Of a stretch of DNA of 64,000 nt, positions 35,226 through 46,500 are shown piece by piece. The stretch is from Pempheris klunzingeri (taxonomy: Eukaryota; Chordata; Actinopteri; Acropomatiformes; Pempheridae). The notes beneath the pieces are model-generated. The model had not been told where the DNA came from and ran no database searches. It was given only the letters and a program-made list of their open reading frames with translations. Location: assembly GCF_042242105.1 (NCBI RefSeq), contig NC_092031.1, positions 17,786,162-17,850,161 of the forward strand. The letters are read 5' to 3'. A program made the translations under genes and the position numbers. Each line of letters begins with the position of its first letter. Position 1 is the first letter of the stretch.

Positions 35226-36566
35226 AGAACTGATGTTTACTTAAACTTACATTCTCCTTTCATTTGAAATGCCTTTGGAGTTGAAGTTAAAATGGTATGC
35301 TAACTGTAAAGCTTTACACCTCTCTCCACTGTGTTAAAGCCACTTCAGACACTTGAAGTGTGCCGTCAGCTGGACTACATCAGCCCAGTTGGGCAGAGAT
35401 GAAATCTACAGCATAAGCTATAGATCAGATAGTTAAACCTGGTGTGTGTGTTCAGTGTGGAGGAGTGATGGTCCCACTGAATGCGAAAGCTGCTGTCTTG
35501 CAAAAGACAGTGTGTGCAGATCGTTGTTTTCACTCTTTCCGGGGCATTAAAGACACTCATCATAACACAGTGAAAACATCCTGAAGGCTGTGAAGTGGAG
35601 ATGTCTGATACTGCTGATGCACCGTATACAGTATAAGCATTTATGTTCTCTAACAGACCAGGCAATGAAAAGAAGCAAAAAGCCATTGAAGAGGCACAAC
35701 TCCTGATTGTCACTGAGATTGTTAAAACAGGCCACTGAATGAAGAGACAGCGTGAACATTAGAAACACGTGGGGATGTGGATTCTTTTTCAAAGAAGATA
35801 CTCCAGCGGTGAAAATTGATATTACAATGATGAATGAAATTAGAGACTATTTTTCCTTTAATTCTAGCTAGACAGACACACTGTATAGTAGAACTGTAAC
35901 CAGTATAAGGCTTTAACCCAGGGCTTTGTGTAACACCTGCCAGTCTTACCAAACTATAAAACTAACCTGCAAACATATTGCACCTTTTTTCACAATATAC
36001 AATACCTATGCCTTTTTTCTGGTAGCCTCCTGTGTACAAACTTTTGTTATAATGAATGTTATTACAGCTACTTTTATATCTGATTCTTAAGCAAAGTTAA
36101 AGACTTAACCAAGCTCGAAACCTTTCACACGTGGCACAGCTGACACCTGCGGGACCCTACACTCGTGTTTGAGGCTAATGATCGTCGAAAGAGTAAAGGA
36201 TGTTTGGCTGTAACCTGGTACTGAAATCAGAGGAGTCCTGTTACCTCCTGATGAAGTAAATGTAGGTTCATGTTCACGTCTTTTAGAATGATTCAAGCGT
36301 GTAGAGAGAGGAATGCGCATTAGCATTTAGACAAAACAATGCCAAACCAGAGCCTGTTATCATTTTTAAAGGCTCCTGAGGTTTCTGTACTGTAATGTCT
36401 TACCTATTGCACTTGAAAATGTTTGACGCCTCATCTTTTGCATATTTAGGATAGCTAATATGAAATTGTACCTGTGTATTTATTTGTGTGTGAATGTGTC
36501 TTAACATTTTTTTTTTTTTTTTACTTTTTCAGTGCCTATATGTGAATGTCACTAACAATCTGTCAG

Positions 36567-36572
36567 AATAAA
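36567..36572 (+). terminator. Polyadenylation signal AATAAA, cdr2l
   Basis: The first canonical hexamer in a plausible position after the cdr2l stop. A second lies at 36709-36714. Confidence 0.45.
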
Positions 36573-36714
36573 CCAATGTCATTTACTTTACTCATATTAT
36601 CCAGCTAAAATGTGTGCATTATTAGTTAATAAGGTTTCAACATTAAAGTTTAGTCTGCTCTGGTATTAGTTCATATCATTACTAAACTAAGACCCACGTT
36701 ACCCTGTTAATAAA

Positions 36715-37068
36715 GCATTGACATGACGCATCCCGTGTTGTTGTGTTTAATGTATTTGTAATTTGGCACCGACGGGGGAAAAAGGATGGTAATGCAAGAA
36801 CAATGAGCAGCAAACATTTCTGTTAGCTGACCATCTCGTGTTTATTTCAGTTTGTAGGTAAAACAACATTAATACTGCTGCAATGAAATGACGGCACATT
36901 TTAACATCCCAGTGATGAACGCAAAAATGTTCTTAATATAATTTGAATTCATTACGATGCTGTGACTTAACTAATCCTTATTAGATAAATAGAGATAGAT
37001 AGAAAGATACTGTACTCATCCCCTTGGGGAAATCTAGGAATTAGTATTAGTAGAATTAGATCCTAATA

Positions 37069-37105
<37 letters not shown>

Positions 37106-37921
37106 AGCTATAGGATAATAGGATAGAATCCAAAGAGGCCAACAGTACAGCCAATAGTGTTCTGACCTTATATCTTTGCCCGCATCCGCAGACATTTCAA
37201 TGTTTCCAAGTGATGTGAGAGCAGAAATGTCTCACAGGAAGAAGGAGGTGCGTCTACAGTATTCTCCAAAAAGGTTGTTCTGCATCCTTGAACTTTGGGT
37301 TAACTTTGCTCCTCTGATGCTTCCCTCCACAGTGCCGAATGAATGACTAAGAAACGAGTGAGCTAATTTGATCATTACCAGGGCATCTCTGAGGAACACG
37401 TCCTTCATGTAGTATATAGACTGTAGTTCAATACAACATCATCAGTAACTGTGATCTCCACAATAAACATAGAATTAAATTTTCCACATCTCAAACAATG
37501 TCCACAATGACTGAACATTGTAAACGTTGCAAAAGCAGAATTAAAACACTTACCTGAAACTGTCCCAGGTCACGTGCATCCACTGTCCGTGATTGGCTAC
37601 CACATAGCAAATGTGCAACAAAGCTAAAAGTACACTTTTTGAGTAAAATACAGGTGACATGTGCATTCTTATATAGAAATGTAAGGAGCAGCTTGCAGGT
37701 TGAATTTTTATTTACGAGTTCAAAGGGTCGGTTTTACATAGAAATTCTGTCTCTGTCAGCCATGCGGTGCAGATAAACGCATTACTTTCTGTTGTGGGTA
37801 TGTGTAAATGCTCATTGGATTCACGAAATCAAACCCAACCTAAATATCAGTGTAATTCTCCAAAATAAAACATGAGTTTAGTATTATTTTCACCAATATA
37901 CATTACTACGCTTACCAATTC
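36715..37921. other. Intergenic spacer between cdr2l 3' end and tRNA-Arg
   Basis: It holds a short reversed retroelement tail near 36995-37035 (CATCCCCTTGGGGAAATC) and a TCTA microsatellite at 37071-37104. No coding sequence was seen. Confidence 0.55.
37071..37104. repeat. (TCTA)n microsatellite
   Basis: About eight and a half CTAT units, next to a retroelement-tail-like sequence and mirrored by a GATAGATAGA stretch at about 36990. Confidence 0.95.
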
Positions 37922-37994
37922 GACCGCGTGGCCTAATGGATAAGGCGTCTGACTTCGGATCAGAAGATTGAGGGTTCGAGTCCCTTCGTGGTCG
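37922..37994 (+). tRNA. tRNA-Arg (anticodon TCG)
   Basis: A 73-nt cloverleaf. The acceptor stem GACCGCG pairs with CGTGGTC and the discriminator is G. The D-arm has box A GTGGCCTAATGG. The anticodon loop CTTCGGA carries TCG between GTCTGA and TCAGA stem sides. The T-arm has box B GGTTCGAGTCC. A T-rich Pol III terminator (TATTTTT) follows directly. No intron. As far as I recall it is nearly identical to the human tRNA-Arg-TCG genes. Confidence 0.97.
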
Positions 37995-38192
37995 TATTTT
38001 TGCGCCGCTAACCAGTGCGCACTGACTTAACTTCTGGCTCAGTCACGAATAGTCCAAATAATACACCGAGAAAACAAATCTTATTGTCTACCGCTAACGC
38101 TATGCTAACTTAACTACTTGTGTGACCGCGCACTAAGCTAGTTTAGCTAATGTGCAAAGTAAATGAAAATGAAGTAGATATCCGGTAATACA

Positions 38193-38408
38193 TTAGTACT
38201 TGTGTGCAAGCAGACAGGATAGAAAGCAGCCCATAGCTCTCTGCTGACTTTGCAGATCAGCGCCCTGAAGCTGCTCCACCATCACGGTAAAGAACCCAAG
38301 GGCCTGCCGATCCGAAAAGCGGAATGTGTACGGTGGAGATGCGCTAACACGTGAAGCATCGGCACAATCCGCCCACAGAGAAGCTGAAGTCTTACTGAGA
38401 ACGGCCAT
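38193..38408 (-). CDS. Uncharacterised 71-residue ORF beside tRNA-Arg
   Basis: A 72-codon frame on the minus strand, starting with ATG in a good context (aaaATGG) and with an in-frame TAG about 25 nt upstream. The protein starts MAVLSKTSASLWADC, has a central FRFSDRQALGFF and ends AMGCFLSCLLAHKY. It has balanced composition, no low complexity and no clear membrane helix or signal peptide. A CA|GTAAGA donor-like site inside codon 5 and a CAA|GTACTA site at the end mean it could also be part of a spliced exon. I do not recognise the family. It lies 200 bp from tRNA-Arg on the other strand and about 1 kb downstream of the mrpl58 stop. It may be a real small gene, an exon of an unseen gene, or chance. 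Confidence 0.35.
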   Translation of the reverse strand: MAVLSKTSASLWADCADASRVSASPPYTFRFSDRQALGFFTVMVEQLQGADLQSQQRAMGCFLSCLLAHKY

Positions 38409-38647
38409 TTTTCCCTGCTGCACGAGTATAGACTCCTACCAACAAGTGAGGAGCTTTACTACATGCTCTGATCATGCCAGGCCCGTTTAATAGGCCCGTT
38501 TAATAAAGCTGAGACTGTGTGCCTTGATTATTAAACAGGCTACAGTTGTTCATTTCTCCAGACAAACTGAAGCCTTTATCTCTGTCAGGTTAAATGATGA
38601 TCCTACCTTGTGATCCCATCAAATAACAAAGTGCTTCACATCAGCAA

Positions 38648-38734
38648 CAGCAGTAGAAAATAAGCAATAACAAATAAATATTTATTTATCATTACAACAT
38701 ATATTTATTTGTTTTTGCTTATTTTCTACTGCTG
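38648..38734. repeat. 33-bp near-perfect inverted repeat
   Basis: The left arm, 38648-38680, starts CAGCAGTAGAAAATAAGC. The right arm, 38702-38734, ends GCTTATTTTCTACTGCTG. They pair with one mismatch across a 21-nt AT-rich loop. It abuts the retroelement tail at 38735-38822. Confidence 0.85.
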
Positions 38735-38822
38735 TTTTCTTCACTCTTTCTTTTTTCTATTGTTGCTGCTGTAACATGTGAATTTGCCCCTATGGGGGAT
38801 CAATAAAGAAAAGTCTAAGTCT
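38735..38822 (+). mobile_element. Retroelement 3' tail fragment
   Basis: GCTGTAACATGTGAATTTGC then CCCTATGGGGGATCAATAAA resembles the 3' end of a widespread teleost retroelement (gaatttccccangggggatcaataaag, recalled). The sequence at 36995-37035 looks like the same tail on the opposite strand. Confidence 0.5.
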
Positions 38823-39324
38823 AATTTCTGAAAAGGTCAGGAGAGGGTGTTTCAGTATTCCTCCCCGGTGCTCACTGGATGCTAAAATCATCCTTTGACA
38901 AGCTGAAATCTGCTGTTTGTAGCTCACCAGTCATTTTGTCAGCCTTTCCAGGCTCTTGGTGGCTTATTGTGTGTTTTCCCTCCAGTGACTGATCATTTTC
39001 ATTTCTGCTCAGATTCATCACTGATCCATCCCTCTTTTCCCTCCTGTCAGTAATTCCCTGCATTACCTCAGTGTTTTCTGTGACCTGCATATATGAATAT
39101 CATCACTGTAAATGTTTTCATCATTGTTTCACATCTTGAATGACCTTCAGTACTAATTAGATAGGGTCACGGATGTTAATAGCTGTGGTTATGAACATCT
39201 GGATATATGATATCTCAGTTATTGGGTAGCAGATTTCAAAATAAAGTGGCAGAATAACACCGGTCAGTAAGTTTACATTAAAACACCTGACAGTGGTCTG
39301 TAAGAAAAAATGCTGCAGCTTACT

Positions 39325-39330
39325 TTTATT
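39325..39330 (-). terminator. Polyadenylation signal, mrpl58
   Basis: TTTATT on the plus strand reads AATAAA on the gene strand, about 85 nt after the mrpl58 stop codon. The short distance suggests a compact 3' UTR. Confidence 0.55.
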
Positions 39331-39412
39331 TTACACTTTAAAAACAATATTATTAACACTGGATAAATAAAATATACACAATTACTGACAATTTAATCAG
39401 TCAGTCAGTTGA

Positions 39413-41614
39413 TTAGTCCAAATCCACTCGTCTGCTCTTCTTGGTGGCCGACTGGATCTTCTTCTGTTTGAGTCGCTCCTTGTCCCTCCTCTGTAACCTG
39501 CACAACACATTTCACATCAGAGACACATTTAGGATCGCAGGCGGATTAAAATAAACCAGTGCGCTCTGCTGCTGGGTCACACCTGGCTGCCCTGAGAGCT
39601 ACGTCCTCTGCCGTCGGCTGGTGCGGCTTCTCGCTGGCCTCGCCGATGATGGCAGAAATCTTTTGTACGCAGTCTGAAAGGTTTCTCTGCTGACTCCGAC
39701 TCAGCTCCGAGGTCACCAGCAGCTCCCCGGCCTTGTTGATGCGGTTTTTGTTCTGTTGCCACAAAGCAGAACGTTTGTGCAGCTGGTTTTCATTTTTACA
39801 CTGTACAGAACTTTTTTTTTTAAATAACACAAATGCTTAACTGGAGGCTCCAGTTCAGGCTTCCACTTGAAAACAAACCTTTTCAAAGATTTTCCGTCGC
39901 ACATCTTCTGGGATCCAGTCAGCTGTCAGCACATGGAATCGGACCTCTGCTTTTGTGCTGACTGTGAGATCGAGATGCCGTTACACAAAGGAACACACTG
40001 CACGTGACATGCAACGCATTCAAGATTCAAGCTCTTTTTTTTTTTTTTAACCTTTATTGACGTGTTGACCACCGGGACCACTGCTCCTGGTGTAAGATAC
40101 TGTCAGACGTTCTAGGAGCCAGGAGGAGAAAAAAATAAATGGATGAAAAATACTAAAAAGGGAATTAAAACACCTTATAATGCTTTAGTGGATATACACT
40201 ACTCACTAAAAGTTAGGGATATTCGACTTTCAGGTGAAATTTATGGAAAATGTAAAAAGTGAATGCTACAGTGACATTATATCATGAAAGTAGGACATTT
40301 AAGTATCAGCATGCAATGGTAGTTTCTTCATCTTAAACAATTTATTGAAAGAAAATCTAACAACAGTGGTAGGTAAACCACAACAAAACATTTTCAGTGT
40401 CTCAATAAATTGGGATGTGGCCAAAGGACGTCCACTCCTCTCCTTTCTGTGACTCTTCCAGTCTCTGTATCACTGTTCCAACCTCCTGATGACACTCTGT
40501 GACCCTCTAAGCTCAGTGAACACCTCCGTCTGAGGACTTCCTGTTTGAAGCCTCCAGTGTTGAGGTGCTGCTGATCAACTGTTAGGTGTCGTCTTGGTCT
40601 CATGATGTCAGAATGTGAACAGCAGGATGAGGAGGACTGAAGCAGGAAATGTATTGGTGGATTCATGGATCAAACCTGTTGTGAATGTTGCTGTTAAGCT
40701 TCTTGTTAGAGAACAGCAACTTGTGCCGAAAGTACTGAGACACTGAACAGTTGGACATGTGCATTCAAAGGTTTAGAGAAGGTCACATTAAGTTCACCTG
40801 GAAAGGTTAGAATTCATTTTAGGTTCATCCTGAAATTTCACCTGAAAGCCGAATATCCCTAACTTTTTGTGAGTAGTGTATGTTTGCATACTTACCCACT
40901 GGAATGTGCAATTGGTCGTCCTGAAAAAGTAAAAAATAAAACTATTAATACCTACACAGTTATATTATGTATTCAGTGATTTGTTTTCATCTCAGTTACC
41001 ATCTCTTCTCTTTCATGGAGAGAAAGTCACAGCCAGCTCCATTCACAACCCTGACCACATCGATGGCCAAAATAAAACCCCCTGAATGGAAAAGCTCAGC
41101 TGGTCCATGAAAGACAGGGATGCTACTCTGCCATTTTCATCCTGCAGCTCCTTCTGCAGCTCCATCTGGCCTCAGCCTCAGCATTTCCACCTTGGAATGC
41201 GTGCTGTATTGTGATAAAGCACTGGCAAGAAAATGGAGTGCTACTATGGTTTAACCCAGAAGATCTCTGTGTGACTTATTTTACCCGAATGAGTTCAAAT
41301 TAAAACCTACTTCAAATCCACCAGGGTTTGTTTTCCACTGGAGCTGGAATTGAGAGAAATAAATGGCTCCTTTAACCTGCTCTGGTTTTAAAGGGACTTT
41401 GGCGTGACAGTCTTCATTCAATACAAACGATGGGAGCACTTGGTGTGATTTAACTAACCTGCAGGGTGTCCGTCCCCCGGGTCCCGTAGCCAGCACTCGG
41501 CTGGAAAGTGTTTTTAAAGTCTGTTGTCGCTGCACTCCTTAGTTTAACACGCAGAGGACTCGCGTTCACCCCACGACAGAGTAAATAACAGCGTCGTGCT
41601 ATGTGTGCCGCCAT
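39413..41614 (-). CDS. mrpl58: Mitochondrial ribosomal protein L58 / peptidyl-tRNA hydrolase ICT1, complete
   Basis: Six coding exons on the minus strand: 41459-41614, 40896-40920, 40052-40111, 39879-39961, 39583-39752 and 39413-39497. They give 192 residues (human 206) with consistent phases. The first exon, starting [15 protein letters not shown], is Arg-rich and lacks acidic residues, as in a mitochondrial targeting peptide. Exons 2-3 give [20 protein letters not shown]. The catalytic GGQ is at about residues 74-76. Then come [36 protein letters not shown] and a basic tail ending [13 protein letters not shown]. The family hydrolyses peptidyl-tRNA on stalled mitoribosomes and is an integral large-subunit protein (established knowledge). 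The basic tail is what enters the empty mRNA channel in the ICT1 family. The 41459-41614 exon is followed by a 25-nt microexon. Confidence 0.96.
40197..40878 (-). mobile_element. Non-autonomous Tc1/mariner-like element in an mrpl58 intron
   Basis: A 682-bp element bounded by TA (40195-40196 and 40879-40880). The inverted ends are about 44 bp and nearly identical: CACTACTCACTAAAAGTTAG at the left and CACTACTCACAAAAAGTTAG in reverse complement at the right, both continuing GGATATTCGRCTTTCAGGTG. The minus strand has a decayed transposase DNA-binding region. Near 40418-40505 it reads [11 protein letters not shown], a stop, then [12 protein letters not shown], which recalls the helix-turn-helix and GRPR motif of Tc1 transposases. 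No catalytic DDE domain is present. TA flanks and motif support the Tc1/mariner assignment. Confidence 0.82.
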
Positions 41615-43550
41615 GTTGGACTGACGTCATTAAGCATGGAGGACGAAAGCTAGCTTGAAAATCTATTAAAACATACAGAAATGTATGTAAATAAATTTAT
41701 AAATAATAATAATAATAATAATTACTTGAATAGATTAATAAAAAAATAAATAACTTCAACAAATATAAAAAAACAAGTGCAGAAATAAATACACGTTAAT
41801 ACATTAAATAATACATAAATATCAAACAAGTAATTTCACAAGTAAGAGGAAGATTCGCTCGGAATCATTTTCTTCTGTCTGGTTCACCTAATTGATCTAT
41901 TTTGCTTCAGGCTGAGGTTAGGACCTCCAACTACATTAACATACAGACACCGAAATACAAAATAACCGTAGGTAGGTAAACAAAAATGTGTAAATGTAAT
42001 GCATTATATTTTTGTATCTCGTATCAAATTATCAGATTTTATTTATTTAGTTCAGCATCGATGTCCATATGTATTTCAGCATTAATTGATACTCCAGGAT
42101 CTTGTGTATCTTTCAGTCCTCCACGTCCATATTGTGTTGGAGTTAGGTGATCATAAATATACACGTTGGTAATCTTATCTTAAATTTACCCTGCTGGTGT
42201 GCTAGTAAAAAAAAAAGTCAGGTTCCACCGAGATTTGAACTCGGATCGCTGGATTCAGAGTCCAGAGTGCTAACCATTACACCATGGAACCACATACACA
42301 CGAAAAGTGATCTATGTAAATCAATATACACTTACGATACTTATGACATCGGTTGACGTGTGAAACTAAACAAAATAAAACGGTTCCTACTATGAAAGTT
42401 ATTTAAATACTCTGCAATGAGCAGCACAGTTCAATACCTTTGTTGTGCTGTAGACTATGACCGCTAACGTTGCCCATTACCTGAATTAAGCAACTATACT
42501 AGCTAGCTAACACTAGCTAGCTAACACACCAAACTGTACCTAGTGCCAGGATTATCGGAAATGTTGCAATATTTCCGATTCTAAATTAGGAAAGAGCCAC
42601 AACTCTACTGAATTCACCTGAAAAATGTTTTAGAAGAAATAAGTGAGACAGTCAAACACAAAGAGTTAAAAATAAAGGGGACTTTTTTGCTGCTTTTTTA
42701 ACGGGCTGTGTCTCTGATGAAAACATCCGACAGAAACAACTTTAGAAGAAAATGATTAGGTGGAATTTACTTCAATGCAGCACGAGGAGAATTTCACATT
42801 AAAGCATATATTCAAATTCATTCATAAATCCAATTAGCATTTGCTAAGAGGGGACGCTGTTATTGAGTACTATGGATAACAAAGAGGAAATACACGGGAA
42901 CTGTTGTGCAATAGTCACTGTTGCAGTCAGGTACCATCAATGGACGGACGCTGCCTGTTTTTCAGCAAAACAAACCAGCTTTCTTTATTCAGCTATGTTT
43001 TACGATACTTAAACGTTTAGGCTCAATACGCAACGTTAGTTATGAAGCATGCTGTTGATGTGTTAGTAGCTAACCATTAGTGCTTGTCATACGGGATTAG
43101 CTATAATTTACTCCGAATAGCTTTAGAGTATTTTTAGCTAGCTAGGCGGCTAATGTTAGAAGCTAGTCACGCAATTCTGCTAGCTGCCGTTAACCGCTTT
43201 AGCAGTATTTTCTAATATTGACAGGTCGCTAACCACAACACGGTAGCTATACGGCACCAAACTTCCATCCTGTGCGGTCCGAACTAACCTAAACTAACAT
43301 TAAATTGGTTAACGTCAGCGTGTAGCTAGCTTACACCGTTGAGCGGAATTCAGTCATCAGAAATACTCAAGCAACGCCAGGAAGTATGTGACAACAGGGG
43401 GCGAAACTCGTTGCCAGCCAGTGTAGCTGCTGTTCAGGCAGCGAAGTCATGCATGGCTTGAAGTGTCCTTTGTTCAAGAGAGTCCGACCAGCTTTATAGT
43501 GGTGAGAAGTTAGTTACCATCTGAGATATTTCGGCTTGCTTACCTGCAAA
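41615..43550. other. Spacer between divergent mrpl58 and daglb, with tRNA-Gln inside
   Basis: It holds the mrpl58 promoter, an AT-rich low-complexity stretch at about 41660-41830 (ATAA/TAA repeats), tRNA-Gln at 42220-42291 and, from about 42440, GCTAGC/TAACGTT-rich sequence leading to daglb. The daglb 5' UTR probably begins in the last 100-200 bp. No other gene seen. Confidence 0.6.
42220..42291 (-). tRNA. tRNA-Gln (anticodon CTG)
   Basis: A 72-nt cloverleaf on the minus strand. The acceptor stem GGTTCCA pairs with TGGAACC and the discriminator is T. Box A is TGGTGTAATGG, the anticodon loop CTCTGAA carries CTG, and box B is AGTTCAAATCT. Downstream on the gene strand comes GACTTTTTTTTTT, a strong Pol III terminator. 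No intron. From memory it matches the vertebrate tRNA-Gln-CTG consensus closely. Confidence 0.97.
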
Positions 43551-46500
43551 ATGCCTGGAATGGTGGTGTTTGGTCGGCGGTGGGGGATCGCCAGTGATGA
43601 CCTTGTATTCCCCGGCTGCTTTGAACTGTTCGTCCGTGTACTTTGGTATGTTGTTTACCTTCATGGATGTCCGTGATTGACTACCGCCTGATGTCCAACT
43701 AATTCTGAGGCATGATCATAGCATTCATTGACTCTGCTCTTCTCGTTTTCTGCTGCAATTTTTCTCCTTAGGTGGATAGGCACCATGATCCTGTACATTT
43801 ATCACAAGAATCACTTCGATTGTAACGGGAGAGGAGTTCTTCACAGCTATCTGGTTGGGCTGTTGGTTGTGTTGGCGCTCATCATCCTGTCACTATGTGC
43901 TATTGTCTATGTCAGTGCCCAAGGTAAGTCAGTTATGGTCTAGCAGGTCTCCCAACTAACCTTGAAATACATATTTATATAGTAATATATATAAAAAAAG
44001 AAAATACACATGAGCATGGACATTTTTTTCATTGTGGAAATCACAGGATAACAATGGTTTTATATCATTTTGCCCACAGCAGCAATAGTGTCCAAATGCA
44101 GGTTATTTTGAAATATGTGAATGCAGGAAGTTTGCAAGACAGTAGCTGCACTACACAACAGCACATCATTCAGAAACTGTTGGGTAACGATGTACAAGAA
44201 AGTTCTCAAATCGTAATAGTTGTTATTTCTCACAAGTGCAAGAAACAAGTGCCATCCATTATGTTAGAAACATCTGACAGTTGCAAAAGATGCAACTGTC
44301 AGAAAGCGTAATGGTTCAAAGGAAGGAAAGAGACACCTCTGTCCCATAGTATAGTCTATCCATTGTAGGCTGACATGTTATGGTGTAACACTGTCTGTTC
44401 TTCAGTGCCTTGCTTAAAGGTACTATGACGAAACATTGATGGGACAATATCTAACGACTTTGTAATATCACAATCTGCCACTGCACTGCAGCACATTAAA
44501 TATCCACCTGTCACAGATGCAAAACACAGGTGCATTTTTTTATATCTATGATTGTTTCTCAGGTACCATAACAAACCCTGGCCCACGGCGTGCTATCCCT
44601 GCTCTGGTGTACCTGCGAGCTCTCCTGTACATCCCAGAGCTGGTGTGGGCCTGTCTGGGAGCCGTCTGGGTGTCTGATGACAGCCAAGGCTGCGATCCTG
44701 CCACTGTTGGCGCTGTCATCGCAGCAGTGATTGCCAGGTAGGTTTTTATGGTTATGAGATCATAGTTTCATAATTGTATTATTTGTGGAAGGGGTATTTT
44801 GATCCAGCGTCTTTCTTCTTGCGTCATAACAGCTGGATCATCCTGCTGTTCACTGGGATAGGCGTGGTATTTGTGTTTGACCCACTGGGCAACCCCCGTC
44901 CTCAGTCTGCTGCCATGGAGCCACTGGGGGTACGAGGCTTGGAGAGCAACGGGGGTATCCAGTTCCTCTCCACAGCTCGCTCCCTGGCCGTCAAGGTGTG
45001 GGAAAGCAGGCTGCGGCTCCTGTGCTGTTGTCTACCACAGGATGAAAGCCACAGAGCTGCGTTCTCCAGCATAGCACAGCTCGTCAGCGGGTTCTTCTCT
45101 GTAAGGGACTACCTCTTTCTCATTATGCCCTTTGCATCGGGCAATTAGTGGGTTTATGCAAACTGCATTAACTCAGATTAGACATTAGAAAACAGAAAGA
45201 AAGACTAAACTGGCCCAAAGCCAGCTTGACATGTTTTTTGATTGTGTGTGCAGGACACAGACCTCGTACCCAGTGACATAGCAGCTGGTCTGGCTCTGCT
45301 GCACCAGGAGCAGGATAAGATGGAGCAAAGCAGAGACCCAGATGTCATAGTCGACCACAGCCCCTCCTCTCCCATAGTAAGTACAGGAGACAGGAAAGAG
45401 TATTGGCAAACCAACTAGGAAAACAATCAAAGTCATGCAAGTCTATAATATTGAATTGTCATTTTTAAATACACTCTTCCTACTTGTGTCTTTTACCGTT
45501 TGAAGGGAGAAGATTTGGAGACAGAGTTGGAGAAAGCAGCTCACTGCATGCAGTTTGCTGCAGCAGCCTACGGCTGGCCGCTGTACATTTACTCCAACCT
45601 CCTTACTGGGCCCTGCAAACTCAGTGGAGACTGGTAAGACATTCTCTTTACTTATCCGAGTCATCAGACAAAGTCCTAAGACCAGTTCAGTTAACAGCTG
45701 CAGACTAAAGGTAGAAATAGTCACCGCCCCACAAAGCATCAGCAGTTAACTGTTATTTTTTATGTTGTGCAAAAGGTTGTACTTTCTTTGCTCAGTGTTT
45801 CAAACCCAAACATTTTGTGACATTAGCTGATTTAGCCAGAGTTCACTTCAGACTCAGCGAAGAAAACCTGATTGGAAACCTGACTTTTAGATATTTCTAC
45901 TCAATTAATCTGAGCAAATCTGCATCCCCAAGGAATGAAAATCGCTTACTGGTCTTACCATAAGAAAAACCACTGTCAGCTGACAAAGATTATATTTACA
46001 GTTTAATGGTTTTGTCTTAGATCTCAAATATCTGTACCCAGCTACAGAACGGCAATACCGTCACAGTATCGACTCTGTCTGTGCTCACTCAGCTAGAGAG
46101 AAAAGTAAAAGAACGCTGTCTCAGGTTGTCTTTGCATCAGGACAGTTCAGACCCAGTGGCTTAGATAACGCAAACATGATGTGTGTTTGTGTGTCTCAGC
46201 TGTAGGAGTCGTGCAGCCGAGTACGACATTGTGGGGGGAGACCACCTGGGCTGTCATTTCTCATCCATCCTGCACAGCACTGGTCTGCAGTACAGAGACT
46301 TCATCTACGTCAGCTTCCACAACCAGGTAGGAATTCACACCAGGAACACACATCTGTGTCCTTAGTTTCCTCTCAGTTTGACTCGTGAGAGGTCACCACT
46401 GACGGGCTCAGTGCTTCAGCATGTTCTTTTATATTCTGTGGATCATATTAACAAGCAGGGTTTGTTGCAGATCTATGAGATCCCCTTCTTTGTGGCTCTG

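Larger units (their letters stand above)
34046..36714 (+). other. cdr2l 3' UTR (probable)
   Basis: About 2.5-2.7 kb follow the stop codon without another gene. Polyadenylation hexamers AATAAA occur at 36567-36572 and 36709-36714, the latter shortly before a change in sequence character. The stretch holds the fold-back repeat at 34810-35225. Its length as a UTR is inferred from the first good AATAAA sites. No coding frame longer than chance is seen. Confidence 0.5.

Noticed and set aside
40394-40666. A 90-codon minus-strand frame in an mrpl58 intron considered as a gene
   Set aside because: It lies within the Tc1-like element. The transposase-like motif is in a neighbouring phase with a stop, so this frame is accidental.
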